A stretch of 64,000 nucleotides of DNA from the NCBI RefSeq assembly GCF_030622045.1, contig NZ_CP130886.1:2369557-2433556 (forward strand), in the 5' to 3' direction. The notes under the pieces were generated by a model. The model made no database searches. It saw only the letters and a program-made list of their open reading frames with translations, and was not told where the DNA came from. Numbering within the stretch: position 1 is the first letter of the stretch; each line of letters starts with the position of its first letter. Made by a program: the position numbers and the translations under genes. Positions 36,188 to 44,966 of this stretch are shown piece after piece. The DNA comes from Planctellipticum variicoloris. Its GTDB lineage: Bacteria; Planctomycetota; Planctomycetia; Planctomycetales; Planctomycetaceae.

Positions 36188-36590
36188 AATTGCGCAATTT
36201 CAATCACGAATGGAATCAAGGCGAAAGGCTACCGCAACCTCCGGTTCGATGCCACTGGCTATGGTCGAAGCCAGAGAACGAACTCTATCAGCGTTGAAAT
36301 GTCGCGATGGCTCGCATGCCATTGGCCATTTTCCAGCATTGGGCGACAGACACGTGGTTTCTGCCTCGTGATATTCCGATCATTGAGAACTGAGGACCGT
36401 GACACACCAAGGTACGACGGAGATGCTTGCGAAGCCCCGTCAGAGAGCGATTGCAGACTGCGGATCGACTCCAAGATCCCAAGTTGGGTTCCGCCGGAGA
36501 TTCACGCGGAACGAAAGCTGCGGGGATCTCGTTCTGTGCTCAAGGTGAAAACTCTCGCGCATTCCGGCGGTTAGGCCTTCCATATAGAAC
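36188..36590. other. Gene-free stretch, nothing recognised
   Basis: This roughly 400-base gap between the ABC operon leader and the sat terminator has no reading frame with convincing composition. I found no tRNA, repeat or clear promoter in it. It should contain the promoter of the leftward ABC operon near 36190-36250. Confidence 0.4.
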
Positions 36591-36623
36591 AAAGGCCCCG
36601 GAGACGTCGTCTCCGGGGCCTTT
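36591..36623. terminator. Strong hairpin terminator after sat
   Basis: AAAGGCCCCGGAGAC (36591-36605) and GTCTCCGGGGCCTTT (36609-36623) make a perfect 15-bp stem with a 3-base loop. On the minus strand the stem ends in TTT followed by GTTCTAT. It lies 62 bases past the stop of the ATP sulfurylase gene. The A/T flanks make it usable in both directions. Confidence 0.8.
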
Positions 36624-36653
36624 GATTGTGATGATCAGCGGCTTCTGGCGACA

Positions 36654-36669
36654 CAGGCATTTCTGCCTG
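36654..36669. repeat. GNRA-loop hairpin (copy 5)
   Basis: CAGGCA-TTTC-TGCCTG is a perfect 6-bp stem whose loop reads GAAA on the minus strand, 16 bases after the sat stop codon. Confidence 0.55.
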
Positions 36670-36684
36670 CGTTCTCGCAGAGAA

Positions 36685-37947
36685 CTAGGCCTGCACCTTC
36701 ATCGCCTCGCCGAGGATCTGGCTGGTGCTCGGGCGCATGATCCGCGGATCGACCAGTTCGCCCTTCTGCAGAGTATTGCGGACGTCCTTGCCGGAGATCG
36801 ACACCGGCTTTTCGCCCGGATGACGTTCGGTCAGGTCGACCCGGCCGATCGATTCGTAGAACGCGGCGAAGCCGACCTTCACCGGGGTGATCTTCAGGTC
36901 CCCCTTGAGCTTGCCGAAGATCTCCTGGGCGTCGAAGTCGCCCCAGATCGCTTCGCCGTTGGCGTAGGGAACGTCGGCGTGCTTGCGGCCGATGACGATG
37001 TGGGTGTAGCCCATATTCTGGCGGTAGATGCCGTGCATCACCGCTTCCTTCGGGCCGCCGTAGAACATCTTGATGTCGAGGCCGAGGAGCATGACGCGAT
37101 CGGGGACGGATTCGTTGCGGGGTCCCCAGAGAGACTGATCGCTGTCGCCGTCGCCGAGCTGCCGCTGCTCGATCAGGGCTTCGTACGTGCGCATGCGGAT
37201 CTCGGCGTTGACGTCGTCCCCCTTGGTTTCGCCGATCAGCGGATTCAGCACGGCCCCGGCGTTCTTCCCTGCGCGGATCAGGGACTCCAGGCCGTAGACC
37301 AGGGCGTATTCGTGGGCGCGGTGGAGCGGGTTGCGGGTCTGGAAGGCGACGACGGCGTCGTAGCCCTTCTCGGCCAGCAGCTTGCGGACTTCGCGCGGCG
37401 TGAGGACGTACTTGCCGAACTTGGCGTTCTTCGGCTGGGGGAGGACCTGGATTTCGCCGCCGATGAGGTGGGAGTTGGCGGCGTCCCCCTGCAGCACCAT
37501 GTTGGCGCCCGGGTGGTCGATGCGGTCGGTGAGGTAGACCGACTGCAGGTACTTGAGCTTGGGCCAGGCATAGACGTCGTTCAGGACGAGCGTCGCGGCG
37601 ACTTCGCCGTCCGGACCGGTCAGGGCGACCTTGTCGCCGACCTTGAGGGTCTTGGCGAGCTCGGCGGTGACCGGGAAGGCGATGGGAATCGTCCAGGCGT
37701 AGAGCTTGCCGTTGTTTTCGATGACGGATTCGTCGAGGACGCGGTTGTAGACCGCGCTGTTCATCGGCCCGGTGAGGGGGCTGAGGGTGCCGTCGCCGAA
37801 GCGGTAGACGGAGGAGAGATCGGCCGCCGAGACGGGGACCTTGGTGAGCGAGGCGGCTTCCGCCTTGAAGGCCGCAATGTCCGCAGCCGGGACGGTCCGG
37901 CAAACGGGTTCGGTGAGTCCGCCGTGCGGGGCAATCAGATCAGCCAT
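36685..37947 (-). CDS. sat: Sulfate adenylyltransferase (ATP sulfurylase)
   Basis: Sat makes adenylyl sulfate and pyrophosphate from ATP and sulfate, the first step of sulfate activation. The 420-residue cytosolic protein has the PUA-like N-terminal domain ([14 protein letters not shown]). It also has the active-site motif [12 protein letters not shown] (203-214, with HxxH at 209-212), [13 protein letters not shown], and the second nucleotide-binding segment [16 protein letters not shown]. It is the monomeric Sat type used for both assimilation and dissimilation, not CysDN, and lacks a fused APS kinase. No cysC, cysH or apr genes are adjacent. It appears monocistronic, with a strong terminator downstream. 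Confidence 0.95.
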   Translation of the reverse strand: MADLIAPHGGLTEPVCRTVPAADIAAFKAEAASLTKVPVSAADLSSVYRFGDGTLSPLTGPMNSAVYNRVLDESVIENNGKLYAWTIPIAFPVTAELAKTLKVGDKVALTGPDGEVAATLVLNDVYAWPKLKYLQSVYLTDRIDHPGANMVLQGDAANSHLIGGEIQVLPQPKNAKFGKYVLTPREVRKLLAEKGYDAVVAFQTRNPLHRAHEYALVYGLESLIRAGKNAGAVLNPLIGETKGDDVNAEIRMRTYEALIEQRQLGDGDSDQSLWGPRNESVPDRVMLLGLDIKMFYGGPKEAVMHGIYRQNMGYTHIVIGRKHADVPYANGEAIWGDFDAQEIFGKLKGDLKITPVKVGFAAFYESIGRVDLTERHPGEKPVSISGKDVRNTLQKGELVDPRIMRPSTSQILGEAMKVQA

Positions 37948-38112
37948 AATTCCTTGCGAGTCCTGCAGTTAGAGCCCAATAAGAGACCGCCGCCTGGGAA
38001 ACGAAGGGGCTTCCCTGCGTCCTCCAACCCGGGCGGAACCCACGGAGGATAGACGTAAAGGGTTGTTCGATTCAAGGGTTATGACCGGAATGACCGGCAG
38101 GGTCGTGCTGGT

Positions 38113-38934
38113 CTACCCCCGCAATCCCGCCCCCCGCAGCAGCCGGTCGGTCGCCGCATACGCCTCGGCCACCCATTCCTCGATCTTGTCCGGCTCCGGC
38201 GCGTACTCCAGTTCGATCGATACCGCCCCGTCGATTCCAAGATCCTTGATTTCTCGCAGGTAGGGCTCGAAGTTCACCACGCCCCGGCCCGGTGGCAGAT
38301 CGCCGTGTTTCCGCCCGTCACAATCAGAGATGTGGACGTGAATCGCCCGGCCCTTCAGCTTGCGTAATTCTTCCGGCGCGACCTTCGACAGGTGCAGGTG
38401 CGAAACGTCGATGTTCGCCGCCACTGCCGGGTGGTCGACGTCGTCGAGGAACCTGACCATGCTGCTGACGTCGTTGACCAGCGACAGCGGGAAGGGTTCC
38501 AGTTCCAGGGCGATCTGCAGACCGAGTTCCGCAGCGAAGTCTCCCAGGCGGCGGCATTGTTCGACGCCGGTCCCCCACTGCTCTTCCGGCGGAATGACTT
38601 CCTGATTCCAGATGTATTCGCCGAGGACGAGCAGGACGTTTTTCGCGGAGAGCTCGTACGCCATTTCGAGGAACTGGCTGGTTCGTTCGAGGTGGAACCG
38701 CTGGACGCTGGGATTGAAGTCGATGAGGCCCGTTGCGACGCAGCAGAGGGAGACGACGGGGAGGTCGAGGCGTTCGCACTCCGTGCGCAGCAGCCGGCGT
38801 TCCTGGATGGTGAGATCGAGCGGATCGGCGAAGATGTCGACGGAGTCGAAGCCGAGTTCTTTGGTTTTCTGCAGTCCCCAGGCGGTTTCGCGGCCGGCCT
38901 GCGCCCAGGCGGAGTTGATCAATCCCAGTTGCAT
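38113..38934 (-). CDS. TIM-barrel sugar phosphate isomerase/epimerase
   Basis: This 273-residue cytosolic protein belongs to the AP-endonuclease-2/xylose-isomerase-like TIM barrel family. Strand-end metal ligands are recognisable: the Glu in LQIALELEPFPLS, the Asp/His pair in VAANIDVSHLHLSK, HVHISDCDGRKHGD and the Glu in AVSIELEYAP. Length is typical. Substrate cannot be told from sequence. It is divergent from a HEAT-repeat gene and its 3' end lies about 165 bases from the sat start on the same strand, so it could lie upstream of sat in one transcript. Confidence 0.85.
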   Translation of the reverse strand: MQLGLINSAWAQAGRETAWGLQKTKELGFDSVDIFADPLDLTIQERRLLRTECERLDLPVVSLCCVATGLIDFNPSVQRFHLERTSQFLEMAYELSAKNVLLVLGEYIWNQEVIPPEEQWGTGVEQCRRLGDFAAELGLQIALELEPFPLSLVNDVSSMVRFLDDVDHPAVAANIDVSHLHLSKVAPEELRKLKGRAIHVHISDCDGRKHGDLPPGRGVVNFEPYLREIKDLGIDGAVSIELEYAPEPDKIEEWVAEAYAATDRLLRGAGLRG

Positions 38935-38998
38935 GGCAGCGATGTCCTTATCATTCGGTGGAGCAGGTCCACCGATTCGAGCAGTTTGTCGTCACGGC

Positions 38999-39016
38999 GG
39001 CACGCGGGAGCGTGCC
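38999..39016. repeat. GNRA-loop hairpin (copy 6)
   Basis: GGCACGC-GGGA-GCGTGCC is a perfect 7-bp stem with a GGGA loop, followed by CTCCGAGGC. It lies in the divergent gap between the TIM-barrel gene and the HEAT gene, so it is not a terminator for either. Confidence 0.6.
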
Positions 39017-39125
39017 CTCCGAGGCGGGCGAGCCTGTTGCCCGGCGGGATACTCTAAAACAATTGCGGTCGGTCGGGTATGATGCTCGGGAGAGAGCTTT
39101 TGTCACCTTCCGCACCGAGACCCCG

Positions 39126-39872
39126 ATGGCCCAGCGTCCTGTCCGTCAGATGCCCGTCCCCGCTCATCCGTTCGAGGGGCTTGCGCTCGAAGAGTGGATT
39201 CTCCAGCTTCGCCGGGCTCCGAGCCCCGAGCACCGGTACCGGGCGCTGCAGGCGGTCGCGTTTCTGGCCGAGCCCTCCCAGGCCGCCGGGTTGATGCTCC
39301 CGGCCCTGGCCGACGGCGATTCCGACGTCCGCGCCCTGGCCGGACGGCTGCTGGGCAAAGCCTCGGCGGTCGCCGATGTCACCCCGCTGCAGCAGGCCCT
39401 CACGGACGTCGATCCGGACGTCCGGTTCGAAGCCGCCCGGACACTCCTGCGCTGGGGCAACAGCGAGACCACCGGTCCGATCAATGCGTTGACTCAACTT
39501 CTAGACGACGATGGCACACAGCCGCTGATGCTGGCCGCCATCGTCGAAACGCTCCGCGGCACGCCGGCCGGTCGGGCCGCCATTGTCCCTCGCCTGGAAA
39601 AGCTCCTGGCGAGCGAGCAGGGAGAGGTTCGCGAAGAGACGACGGCGGCGTGCATCGAGCTTGGTTCGGAAGTCGCCGGCCACGTCAATCGGCTTGTCGA
39701 GCTCGCTGACGATGAAGAACCGCTGGTCCGCGAACACGCCGTCAAGACTCTGGGCCGACTCGGCGTCGTCACGCTCGAACTCCGGGCTGCTCTGGAAATG
39801 GCCGCTGACGACGAAGATGAGATTGTCGCCGCGGCGGCGAAGGAGAGCTTGTCGTTGATCGTTGATCGTTGA
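39126..39872 (+). CDS. HEAT-repeat protein, cytosolic
   Basis: This 248-residue protein without signal peptide is built of about six HEAT-like repeats (HRYRALQAVAFLAEP, DVRALAGRLLGKAS, DVRFEAARTLLRWGN, VREETTAACIELGSE, LVREHAVKTLGRLG). It should be a curved scaffold; partner unknown. I use the ATG at 39126 because upstream codons are of poor composition and run through a hairpin repeat. The final codons run into a 7-base tandem repeat, suggesting the stop was set by repeat slippage. Confidence 0.78.
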   Translation: MAQRPVRQMPVPAHPFEGLALEEWILQLRRAPSPEHRYRALQAVAFLAEPSQAAGLMLPALADGDSDVRALAGRLLGKASAVADVTPLQQALTDVDPDVRFEAARTLLRWGNSETTGPINALTQLLDDDGTQPLMLAAIVETLRGTPAGRAAIVPRLEKLLASEQGEVREETTAACIELGSEVAGHVNRLVELADDEEPLVREHAVKTLGRLGVVTLELRAALEMAADDEDEIVAAAAKESLSLIVDR

Positions 39873-39874
39873 TC
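39854..39874. repeat. Triple GTTGATC tandem repeat over a stop codon
   Basis: Three copies of the heptamer GTTGATC span the 3' end of the HEAT gene and provide its TGA. Because the unit is 7 bases, each copy is read in a different frame. Confidence 0.7.
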
Positions 39875-39914
39875 GTCAGAATCCCCCTGAGGGAATCGAC
39901 CGTGTTCTTGCGGC

Positions 39915-40139
39915 CTATTCCCATTCGATGGGATTGATCCAGCCGGAGGCCAGGGCGAATCCGAATAGAATCGCCATCCCGAGCAGTGCACGGAGGGTCC
40001 ACAGTCCTCGCTCCGGGCCGAGCGAACGCGAGAGCCACTGGCCTTTGCGAGTACGGGTCAGCAGCCAGACGGAATGGTAGAGCCCCAGCAGGCTCAAGCC
40101 GGCCACGCCGAGCCCCATCGCAATCTGCTCCCTTGGCAT
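39915..40139 (-). CDS. Small two-helix membrane protein
   Basis: This 74-residue protein has hydrophobic segments at about residues 7-27 (GLGVAGLSLLGLYHSVWLL) and 50-66, joined by a basic loop (RTRKGQWLSRSLGPER). I recognise no family. It lies 13 bases downstream of the RidA-like gene on the same strand, likely cotranscribed. Confidence 0.55.
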   Translation of the reverse strand: MPREQIAMGLGVAGLSLLGLYHSVWLLTRTRKGQWLSRSLGPERGLWTLRALLGMAILFGFALASGWINPIEWE

Positions 40140-40152
40140 TGTCTCCCCGCTT

Positions 40153-40905
40153 TTACAGCCGCAGTTCGCTCGTTACGCCGCGAAGGTCCATCTCGTACTC
40201 GATTCCCTCGATCGGCGGGCGCGTGAAGAACCAGCGCACGCCGTGCATTGAGGCGGCCCCGATCCGCTCCAGCACCTGCTCCGGCAGCACTTCGTGCAGG
40301 GGATGGATCGTGTAGACATCGACCGCCGTCACCCGGTCCCAGCCCGCACCCAGACCGCGCAATCGGGCCTCCATCAGCCCCATGACGAACTCGGCTTTTG
40401 CCGCGATCGCGGACGGCGACGTGTCTCCCCCCCGTACGATGTCTGCGTGGGCCAGTTTTCCTTCGGGGAGTTCCCCGGCGCCGGCGACGACAAACGTCGC
40501 CGGCTGATCTGCTGCACACGGTCGCGCGTAAGAGAACCCGTATAACACCGGAGATGCCGGCGGTCGCACTGCCGGTGCGACGTTTGTCCGGGCGACGGGA
40601 TTTACGCCGTCGACGAACAACCCCCAGTCTTCCAGAATTGCCGCGTACTCCGCGTTGAACGCGGCGAACCCGTCAAATGTGAATGGCCGCGGCGACCGCA
40701 GTTCGATCCCGCACAAGGCCGGTACGGGCTGCCCGGCGGCCTCGACGGACCGGCGGGCCAGCTCGAGTCCGTCCCGCCAGGGGACGGGGGTGTGCAGGGT
40801 GACGTGGGCGATCTCATAGCCCGGCGACGAGACCACTCCGCATGAATATGGGGCAATTCCCGGCAGAAACCGATAGTTTCCGGCGCCATGTTCGACCAGC
40901 GGCAT
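40153..40905 (-). CDS. Hypothetical protein with C-terminal RidA-like half
   Basis: This 250-residue cytosolic protein has no signal peptide. The C-terminal half (from about 130) reads TFVVAGAGELPEG, then SAIAAKAEFVMGLMEARLRGLG, WDRVTAVDVYTIH. This matches the RidA/YjgF layout of an entry strand, long helix and the V-D-V-Y strand. The N-terminal half (VSSPGYEIAHVTLHTPVPW, LCGIELRSPRPF) looks like a second, diverged copy. The Arg that contacts the carboxylate in RidA deaminases is not evident, so enzymatic activity is doubtful. The start codon has an AGGA 9 bases upstream. Confidence 0.7.
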   Translation of the reverse strand: MPLVEHGAGNYRFLPGIAPYSCGVVSSPGYEIAHVTLHTPVPWRDGLELARRSVEAAGQPVPALCGIELRSPRPFTFDGFAAFNAEYAAILEDWGLFVDGVNPVARTNVAPAVRPPASPVLYGFSYARPCAADQPATFVVAGAGELPEGKLAHADIVRGGDTSPSAIAAKAEFVMGLMEARLRGLGAGWDRVTAVDVYTIHPLHEVLPEQVLERIGAASMHGVRWFFTRPPIEGIEYEMDLRGVTSELRL

Positions 40906-41039
40906 CGATATATTCCTCGCAATAGTCCGTCGTAGACGTCAAACGGATTGTCTCTCCGGCCGTGGCCTCTGCCAGAGTGTGACGGCACGACGCCCCGGAA
41001 ACCAGCAGACCGGCTGACTGGTGCGGAATTGTCCCCTCT

Positions 41040-41067
41040 TTGGCTTTCGTCCCTGTTCCGGTACACT
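41040..41067 (+). promoter_or_regulatory. Putative promoter for SIS isomerase operon
   Basis: TTGGCT (41040-41045), a 16-base spacer and TACACT (41062-41067) lie 52 bases before the ATG at 41120. The same -10 hexamer is seen at 56955. Confidence 0.35.
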
Positions 41068-41119
41068 CCGCTCCGACGGCCGCGGACTGCCCTTCGAATC
41101 ACGGTTTCAGGACGACTCC

Positions 41120-41737
41120 ATGCTTGGCGCGCATCTCACTCCGGCGAATTATCTCCGTCGCTGCGCGGAGGTTTTCGAAACGCTCGACCTGACGCAGGTC
41201 ACTAGCCTGGCGGACGACATTTATGCCGCCTACGAAGCCGGGAAGTTCGTCTTCATCTGCGGGAACGGCGGCAGCGGCTCGAATTCGTCGCACTTCTGCG
41301 AGGATCTCGGCAAGAGCACGCTGGATCGCAAGGATTTTCTCAATGACGAACGCAAACGGCTGAAGGTTCTCAGTCTGACCGACAATACGCCGTACATTCT
41401 GGCGTGGGGCAACGACGAAGGGTTCGACCGGGTGTTTGTCGAGCAGCTCAAGAATCTGGCTTCGCCGGGAGACGTGCTGATCGCCATCAGCGGCAGCGGC
41501 AACAGCCCGAACATTCTGAATGCCGTCGAGTGGGCCAACCGCAAGGGGCTGACGACCTGGGGCATTACCGGCTACACAGGCGGAAAGCTGCAGTCGCTCG
41601 GGCTGAAGAACCTGCACGTGCCGCTGGACGACATGGGCATTGTGGAGTGCGTTCATCTGACGGTGTTCCACTGGATTCTCAACGACATCTACGGCCGGAT
41701 CAATCAGGTCGGCCGACATGCAGGACAGTCGACATGA
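41120..41737 (+). CDS. SIS-domain sugar isomerase, GmhA-like
   Basis: This 205-residue cytosolic protein has the SIS fold of phosphoheptose isomerases, which convert sedoheptulose-7-phosphate to the heptose precursor of lipopolysaccharide. The phosphate-binding loop [16 protein letters not shown] starts at residue 48. The second Ser-rich loop is ISGSGNSPN, and the C-terminal helix has [13 protein letters not shown]. In GmhA the zinc ligands are His, Glu, Gln and His. Here the loop His is kept (58) but the Gln is replaced by Glu, so the exact activity is uncertain. The last 4 bases overlap the start of the serine hydrolase gene, implying coupled translation. Confidence 0.8.
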   Translation: MLGAHLTPANYLRRCAEVFETLDLTQVTSLADDIYAAYEAGKFVFICGNGGSGSNSSHFCEDLGKSTLDRKDFLNDERKRLKVLSLTDNTPYILAWGNDEGFDRVFVEQLKNLASPGDVLIAISGSGNSPNILNAVEWANRKGLTTWGITGYTGGKLQSLGLKNLHVPLDDMGIVECVHLTVFHWILNDIYGRINQVGRHAGQST

Positions 41738-43026
41738 TGCGAGTGGCGCTGGCGACGCTGGGACTGTGGCTGAGCCTCACGGCCGCGCTGGCGCAGGAGG
41801 GCGAACGGAAGAAATTCGTCAGCCCGTTTGCGAAACCTGCGGATGTGCCGGCTTCTGGTCGGGAGGTTCTGTCGCTGCGCGGCTTCGACGAGTTGATGGC
41901 CAAGTTCGTCGCCGAGCAGAAACAGCCGGGCGCCCAACTCGCCATCGGGCGGAACGGAAAAGTCTTCTATTCGCGGGGCTTCGGCTATGCGAACGTCGAA
42001 GCGCAGTTCCCGGTGCAGCCTGAGTCGCGGTTTCGCATTGCCAGCATCAGCAAACCGCTGACGGCAGTCGCGATTCTGAGACTCGTGGCGCAGAATCGAC
42101 TGGCCCTCAACCAGCGGGTGATTGAGGTCCTGGCGGGAAAGTTTCCGTTCGTCCTCGAACCGACCGATCCCCGGCTGAAGACCGTGACGATCGAACAGCT
42201 CCTGCATCATTCTGCCGGCTGGGATCGTGACAAGTCGTTCGACCCGATGTTCCGTTCGCCGGAGATCTGCGCCGAACTGGGCGTTGACGCTCCGGCGAAA
42301 CCGGTCGATGTGATGCGTTATATGTGGAAGCGTCGGCTCGACAACGACCCGGGAACACATTACGCCTACTCGAATTTCGGGTACTGCGTGCTCGGGCGGG
42401 TGATCGAAGCAGTATCGGGACAATCGTACGAGGACTACGTCCGACTGGAAGTCCTGGCTCCGCTGGGGATTGACCGGATGGTCGTCGGTCGGACGCTTCC
42501 CGTTGATCGGCAGACGGACGAGGCGGTCTACTACGACTCGGGGCCGGACCGCCCCGCCGTCATGGGCGACAAACTCGGCAAGCTGGTTCTGCAACCCGAT
42601 GGCGCCTGGTGCCTGGAGACGATGGATGCTCACGGAGGCTGGATTTCGACGGCCGAAGACCTCGTCAAGTTCAGCATGGCATTCACCGGCCACGAGCGGA
42701 ATCCGATCGGATCCGTGAATGTCATCGACAAGATGTTCGCCCGGCCGCCGGGCAAGCTCTGGATCGAAGAGAACGGTCAGCCGAAACCGTACTTCTACGG
42801 GATGGGCTGGCTGGTCCGGCCGGTCGGCGGCTCGGCGGAGTGGTTTAACGCGTGGCACAACGGCTCGCTGCCGGGAACGTCCACGCTGATGGTGCGCCGC
42901 TCCGACGGCGTCTGCTGGGCGGTGCTGTTTAATTCGCGTGAGACGCCGGAGAAGAAGGCTCCCTCGCAGCTCATCGATCCGCTGCTGCACGAGGTGGCCG
43001 GGCGCGTGGCGGGCTGGCCGAGGTAG
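41734..43026 (+). CDS. Secreted serine hydrolase, beta-lactamase class C / DD-peptidase family
   Basis: This 430-residue protein has a signal peptide (residues 1-20, ALAQ). The three penicillin-binding motifs are SISK (104-107, nucleophile Ser104, Lys107), YSN (212-214) and HNG (375-377, in place of KTG). The HxG form is usual for class-C-like esterases and D-aminopeptidases rather than true beta-lactamases. Likely roles are a periplasmic esterase or peptidase. The ATG overlaps the stop of the SIS gene by four bases (ATGA); a second ATG follows directly. No resistance phenotype should be inferred. Confidence 0.88.
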   Translation: MMRVALATLGLWLSLTAALAQEGERKKFVSPFAKPADVPASGREVLSLRGFDELMAKFVAEQKQPGAQLAIGRNGKVFYSRGFGYANVEAQFPVQPESRFRIASISKPLTAVAILRLVAQNRLALNQRVIEVLAGKFPFVLEPTDPRLKTVTIEQLLHHSAGWDRDKSFDPMFRSPEICAELGVDAPAKPVDVMRYMWKRRLDNDPGTHYAYSNFGYCVLGRVIEAVSGQSYEDYVRLEVLAPLGIDRMVVGRTLPVDRQTDEAVYYDSGPDRPAVMGDKLGKLVLQPDGAWCLETMDAHGGWISTAEDLVKFSMAFTGHERNPIGSVNVIDKMFARPPGKLWIEENGQPKPYFYGMGWLVRPVGGSAEWFNAWHNGSLPGTSTLMVRRSDGVCWAVLFNSRETPEKKAPSQLIDPLLHEVAGRVAGWPR

Positions 43027-43037
43027 GGGGGGAGAGA

Positions 43038-43068
43038 GTGGTTAGTGGATAGTGGGTGGTGGATAGTG
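43038..43068. repeat. GTGGATAGTG micro-repeat
   Basis: Three overlapping units of GTGG(A/T)TAGTG lie between the converging stops of the serine hydrolase and the PQQ-like gene, 12 bases after the first stop. Confidence 0.55.
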
Positions 43069-43092
43069 AAGAGGACGAGCTGGCGGCGATTT

Positions 43093-44346
43093 TCATCGCG
43101 ATTCGCTCACCAGCTCCACGCACACGATTTCCGTGTCGCTGCGGGCGTAGACGCGGTTCCCTGCAAACGCGGGATGAGCCCAGGTGAAGCCGATGATTTT
43201 CGTGCGGGACTGCTCGGAATAGCCTTTTGGCGACAGTCTCGCGAGGATCAGTTCTCCTTCCGCATTCAGCATGATTGCGCGGTCGGAGTCTCCCAGCCAG
43301 ACCAGTGAGGCCTGAGGGTTCCGGTCGCGGGGAGTCATTGAGTTCTTGTCATCCCACAGCTTCTTTCCGGTCGCCAGCTCGAAGCAGGTCAGTCCGTATT
43401 GCTTGTCGAGCAGGTAGACGTGGCCGTCGCGATAGAGGGGCTGCGACATCAGTCCGCGGAGATACCGGTTCTCTTCCCACGCCAGTTTCGCATCCTGAGG
43501 CGTGTCGCCGAGCCGGATCGCCTTCGAGCCGTGCCAGTAACCGGCGACGAAGACCAGGTTTTCCTGCAGGATTGGTTTGGCGATGGAGACGCCGTAGGTG
43601 ATTTCATAGGGGTGCGACCAGTAAGCTTCTCCCGTCCGGGCGTCGAGTCCGCGAATGTGGCTCGGCGTCCAGACAACGAGCTGATCGCGGTTGTGAGCGT
43701 GAAAGAGCAACGGAGTGGCATAGCCGGCTTCATCCGAAAGGGATCGCCAGATCTCTCTGCCGGATCGACGGTCCACGGCAATAACGCCCGTTCCGTTGGC
43801 TCCGCCCGGCTGCAGAATGACCAGATTGTCGAGAATCACCGGCGACGCCGCATAGCCCCACGTCGGCAACCGGCCGTGCCAGTCCTGCTGATAGTGGAAC
43901 CGCCACAGTACTTCACCGGTCGCGGCATCAAGGCAGTGCACGTCCCCGAGTGCGCCCACGGCATAGACCCGGCCATCGTGCACCGTCGGTTGCGACCGGG
44001 GGCCGTTGCCATAGTCGAGTCCCTTGTACTCGACCGAGTATCGGTGTTTCCAGACCAGCGACCCATCTGCAGCCGAAAGGCAGAGAACGCGTTCAACTTC
44101 GTCCGGCGCCGTCTGCCGGTCCAGCGTGTAGACGCGATCGCCCACGACGCTGATCCCCGCGTAGCCTCCGCCGATTTCTCTCTTCCAGGCGGTCTTCAAA
44201 CCGTCGGCGGGAAACATTTCGGGGAGCGTCGGCGACTGCCAGGCGCCGTCGCCGCGAGGTCCGCGGAATTGCGGCCAGTCTTCGGCCTGCGCGGCCAAGG
44301 ACCACGCCAGGCTGAAGCTGCCCAGAACCAGGAGAAATCGGGGCAT
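43093..44346 (-). CDS. Secreted PQQ-like beta-propeller protein
   Basis: This 417-residue protein has a signal peptide (residues 1-21, AQAED). It starts with the WPQFRGPRGDG element that is almost universal in planctomycete PQQ-like propellers. Repeated blades follow, of the form VLCLSAADGSLVWKHRYS, VHCLDAATGEVLWRFHYQ and VIAVDRRSGREIWRSL. The Trp-docking pattern (A-x-x-G-x-x-x-W) is clear, but PQQ-binding Cys-Cys and metal ligands are not seen, so it is probably a non-enzymatic or cofactor-free propeller. A RidA gene lies 15 bases upstream on the same strand. Confidence 0.87.
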   Translation of the reverse strand: MPRFLLVLGSFSLAWSLAAQAEDWPQFRGPRGDGAWQSPTLPEMFPADGLKTAWKREIGGGYAGISVVGDRVYTLDRQTAPDEVERVLCLSAADGSLVWKHRYSVEYKGLDYGNGPRSQPTVHDGRVYAVGALGDVHCLDAATGEVLWRFHYQQDWHGRLPTWGYAASPVILDNLVILQPGGANGTGVIAVDRRSGREIWRSLSDEAGYATPLLFHAHNRDQLVVWTPSHIRGLDARTGEAYWSHPYEITYGVSIAKPILQENLVFVAGYWHGSKAIRLGDTPQDAKLAWEENRYLRGLMSQPLYRDGHVYLLDKQYGLTCFELATGKKLWDDKNSMTPRDRNPQASLVWLGDSDRAIMLNAEGELILARLSPKGYSEQSRTKIIGFTWAHPAFAGNRVYARSDTEIVCVELVSESR

Positions 44347-44361
44347 TGCGGCGTCTCGAAA

Positions 44362-44802
44362 TCAATCTTTGACTTCGAAAATGGCTTCGACTTCCACGGC
44401 GGCCCCGGTCGGGAGCTGCGCGAAGCCGAGCGCGCTGCGGGCGTGGTAGCCGTCGCCGGTCTTGCCGAAGATCTCGTGGAGCAGATCGGAGGCGCCGTTG
44501 ATGACCAGATGCTGGTCGGTGAACTCCTGCGTCGAATTCACGCAGCCGAGCAACTTGATCACCTTCAGATCGTCGAGAGTGCCGTGAGCATTCCAGACCG
44601 ACCTCAGGATCTTGATCGCGCACTGCTTCGCGGCGGCGTAGCCCTCGTCGACGGTCATGCCCGCCCCGAGCTTCCCTTTGGAATCGCTCACGTGGCCGGA
44701 GGTAATCAGTTGATTCCCTGAGCGGATGCAGAGGTTGAGATACCCCGGCTCCTGCTTCTCGAAAGTGACCCCGAGCTGCTCCGCTTTGCGCTGCGCTGAC
44801 AT
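44362..44802 (-). CDS. RidA family protein
   Basis: This 146-residue cytosolic protein is of YjgF/YER057c/UK114 type. It shows LITSGHVSDSKGKLGAG, the helix YAAAKQCAIKILRSVW, VIKLLGCVNSTQEF and the C-terminal GAAVEVEAIFEV. The family hydrolyses reactive enamine/imine intermediates from PLP enzymes. The usual catalytic Arg near residue 105 is replaced: the segment reads GYHARSALGFAQLPTGAAVEVE, with an Arg at ARSALG in the expected place (the shorter part HARSALG is the key). Activity is plausible. It precedes the PQQ-like gene by 15 bases. The ATG at 44802 is preferred over the upstream-open frame, which runs into an inverted repeat. Confidence 0.88.
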   Translation of the reverse strand: MSAQRKAEQLGVTFEKQEPGYLNLCIRSGNQLITSGHVSDSKGKLGAGMTVDEGYAAAKQCAIKILRSVWNAHGTLDDLKVIKLLGCVNSTQEFTDQHLVINGASDLLHEIFGKTGDGYHARSALGFAQLPTGAAVEVEAIFEVKD

Positions 44803-44838
44803 GCCTGACCTTTTCTCAAAGACCTGTTCGAAAAACTG

Positions 44839-44958
44839 AACCACGAATGACACGAATTCGCACGAATCAATGGATGAAGAATTCGAACGCTGGATGATGG
44901 TGAGATCGCAGAGGCTGTCGGCTTCCTCAATTCGTGCCGATTCGTGTCATTCGTGGTT
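44839..44958. repeat. CACGAA-type inverted repeat (copy 1)
   Basis: The arm AACCACGAATGACACGAAT (44839-44857) is repeated perfectly in inverse orientation at 44940-44958. Both arms extend to a further CACGAAT (44861-44867 and 44930-44936) after a mismatched gap. The spacer is about 62 bases. It lies between the RidA and SMP-30 genes. Confidence 0.8.
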
Positions 44959-44966
44959 GAAACTCT

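Noticed and set aside
36591-36623. Mobile-element terminal repeat
   Set aside because: The perfect hairpin is positioned as a terminator for sat, with a 3-base loop and no second copy.
37948-38112. SAM or other sulfur riboswitch upstream of sat
   Set aside because: The leader lacks the conserved SAM-I core or any similar pattern that I can recognise.
41734-43026. Antibiotic resistance beta-lactamase
   Set aside because: The third motif is HNG rather than KTG and the family is mostly esterases and peptidases; context is housekeeping.
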